Below are positions 62,815-64,000 of a stretch of 64,000 bases of DNA, piece after piece; the first letter of the stretch is position 1; each line of letters opens with the position of its first letter. Under the pieces are notes generated by a model that did no database searches, was not told the origin of the DNA, and worked only from the letters and a program-made list of their open reading frames with translations. This DNA comes from Sediminibacterium ginsengisoli. Lineage in GTDB: Bacteria > Bacteroidota > Bacteroidia > Chitinophagales > Chitinophagaceae. Location of the stretch: positions 1 to 64,000 of the forward strand of contig CAMBEQ010000010.1 of the NCBI GenBank assembly GCA_945865545.1, given 5' to 3'. The translations under genes and the position numbers were made by a program.

Positions 62815-64000
62815 CTAAGCCTTAGCAGTTTTATACCCTAATTTTTCGGGCGTAATTGGTAAATCTCTTACTCTTTTACCAGTGGCATTGTACACTGCAT
62901 TAGCTAAAGCTGCGGCAAAACCAATTAAAGCAATTTCACCAATCCCTTTGGCTCCAATCTCATTCATATTCATGTCTGGTTTATTTACAAACCAAACATC
63001 TGTTGGTGGAGCTTGAGAATGCAATGGAACATGGTATGCACCAAAACTTGCATTGATAATTTGTCCAGTCAACTGGTCTATATCCACTTTTTCAGTTAAA
63101 GCCATCCCTATTCCACCCACCACACCACCAAGCATCTGACTCCTTGCTGTTTTAGGACTAATGATTTTACCTGCGTCACCTGTAGTGACAACATTTAAAA
63201 CTTTTATGGTTCCGTCTTTTGCATTTACCCCCAGTTTCACAAAGTGCGCAGAAAAAGAATTGCTGGTGTATTTAAGTTGTTCCGCATTTTTGCCATTAGA
63301 ATTAATGGTTAAGTCAATTTTTTCTTGATTGGCTAATTTGAATAAAGTACTAATATCAATTTTAGTATTGGCATCTTTTTTTAAAACCACCATTTCATTT
63401 TTCACTTCTAAAGCATCTGCAGTAGTGGAAGCAAATGGAGGTGCATATTGAATAGCTAATTCTTTTAATTTTTGTTGCACTGTTTTACACGCTAAGTCCA
63501 CTGCAGAACCTACGGTGGAAGTAGTACCAGAACCTCCTTGTGAAGGACCCGGAGGTAAATCTGAATCGCCAAGTTTGAATTTAATTTTTTGAATAGGCAT
63601 CTGCATTGCTTCTGCTGCAATCATAGTCATACTGGTAGTAGTGCCCGGACCCATATCACTCACGGCGCACTCTAGTAATAATTTACCATCATTGCTTAAA
63701 ACAATTCTCACCGAGGCAGATCCTTTGCCTGCACCAAACACACCCACCGACATACCATAACCAATAAGCCAACCATTTTCTTTTATAGTTCCTGGTATGG
63801 ATGGACGATTTTTCCATCCAATTTTTTCCATTCCATACGCATAACAATCTTTAATATTGATATCCGAGAAGGGTAATTTATTTTCAGGATTAACCGTCGT
63901 AAAATTTTTAATTCTTAATTGAATCGGATCCATTTTTAATTTATAGGATAACTCATCAATAGCCGATTCTAATGCAAAACAGCCAGTTGCTTCTCCAGGG
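62815..64000 (-). CDS. Molybdopterin-binding subunit of a xanthine dehydrogenase-family enzyme (C-terminal part, partial)
   Basis: Right-edge partial gene: the frame stays open to base 64000 (22 extra residues beginning PGEATGCFALESAIDEL before the Met at 63933), so the true start lies outside. About 394 C-terminal residues are seen. Features: ESAIDELSYKLKMDPIQLR, QGGSGTTSTVGSAV, and the C-terminal GAKGIGEIALIGFAAALANA with the active-site Glu (GIGE). Mo-cofactor enzyme, likely periplasmic, of the isoquinoline/aldehyde oxidoreductase branch; substrate unknown. Small Fe-S subunit is expected upstream, beyond the window. Confidence 0.92.
   Translation of the reverse strand, partial: PGEATGCFALESAIDELSYKLKMDPIQLRIKNFTTVNPENKLPFSDINIKDCYAYGMEKIGWKNRPSIPGTIKENGWLIGYGMSVGVFGAGKGSASVRIVLSNDGKLLLECAVSDMGPGTTTSMTMIAAEAMQMPIQKIKFKLGDSDLPPGPSQGGSGTTSTVGSAVDLACKTVQQKLKELAIQYAPPFASTTADALEVKNEMVVLKKDANTKIDISTLFKLANQEKIDLTINSNGKNAEQLKYTSNSFSAHFVKLGVNAKDGTIKVLNVVTTGDAGKIISPKTARSQMLGGVVGGIGMALTEKVDIDQLTGQIINASFGAYHVPLHSQAPPTDVWFVNKPDMNMNEIGAKGIGEIALIGFAAALANAVYNATGKRVRDLPITPEKLGYKTAKA

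Overview
The window is AT-rich, densely coding chromosomal DNA from a member of the Bacteroidota, most likely a Chitinophagaceae-type organism. This is inferred from family content: GldC, an IPExxxVDY-family protein, a DUF6089-type porin-like protein, a transketolase encoded as separate halves, and the order CBS / POTRA-barrel / nadK / DUF6089 / uppS / bamA / skp / skp / murI. Two sequence habits agree: there are almost no Shine-Dalgarno sequences, and TAnnTTTG (-7) boxes recur just ahead of start codons. ctaA, a SCO protein and a Mn-type superoxide dismutase point to aerobic respiration. No IS element, phage gene, CRISPR array, tRNA or rRNA was seen.

Layout. 1-7.3 kb: aldehyde dehydrogenase, a Tat-exported Gfo/Idh/MocA oxidoreductase, a class V aminotransferase and a large FAD/Fe-S dehydrogenase. 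7.4-15.1 kb: two divergent operons around a 186-bp control region. They encode a GMC oxidoreductase with its Tat-targeted small subunit, three TIM-barrel isomerase-like proteins, a Gfo/Idh/MocA protein, a cytochrome c and a DUF1080 protein; I read this as a 3-keto-glycoside (LacA/LacC-like) sugar-oxidation system. 15.1-18.3 kb: tadA, sodA, yidD, rnpA, rpmH, murI. 18.4-27.8 kb: the envelope-biogenesis block. 27.9-36.1 kb: cvpA, yqeY, gldC, a glycosyltransferase-like gene, a MerR regulator, an MscS channel, lpxH, a LUD protein, ftsH and rsfS. 36.2-46.0 kb: birA, selD, an M28 peptidase, feoB, a fatty acid hydroxylase, a YHYH / MORN / SCO operon and bcp. 46.1-48.8 kb: a half-length carB followed by an orphan transketolase C-half. 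48.9-55.2 kb: pdxH, ctaA, rnhB, yciO, a LuxR-type regulator, korB without korA, and a GT2. 55.3-60.2 kb: a five-gene operon matching the non-phosphorylating L-fucose (or related 6-deoxysugar) oxidation route. 60.4-64.0 kb: a MarR regulator, an acyl-CoA dehydrogenase and a molybdopterin hydroxylase large subunit that runs off the right edge.

How the genes work together. The 7.4-15 kb cluster would oxidise sugars or glycosides in the periplasm, pass electrons to cytochrome c, and process the keto-sugars. The 55-60 kb operon would turn a 6-deoxysugar into pyruvate and lactate inside the cell. The 18-27 kb block builds outer membrane and peptidoglycan precursors. Several enzymes appear as one piece of a two-piece machine (carB N-half, transketolase C-half, korB), with partners that must lie elsewhere or be lost.

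Limits. All functions come from motif recognition by eye, and no database search was possible. The only gene-track gap above 300 bases (17108-17488) holds rpmH and its terminator. The longest truly gene-free stretch is 15541-15753, which contains hairpins and a promoter box.
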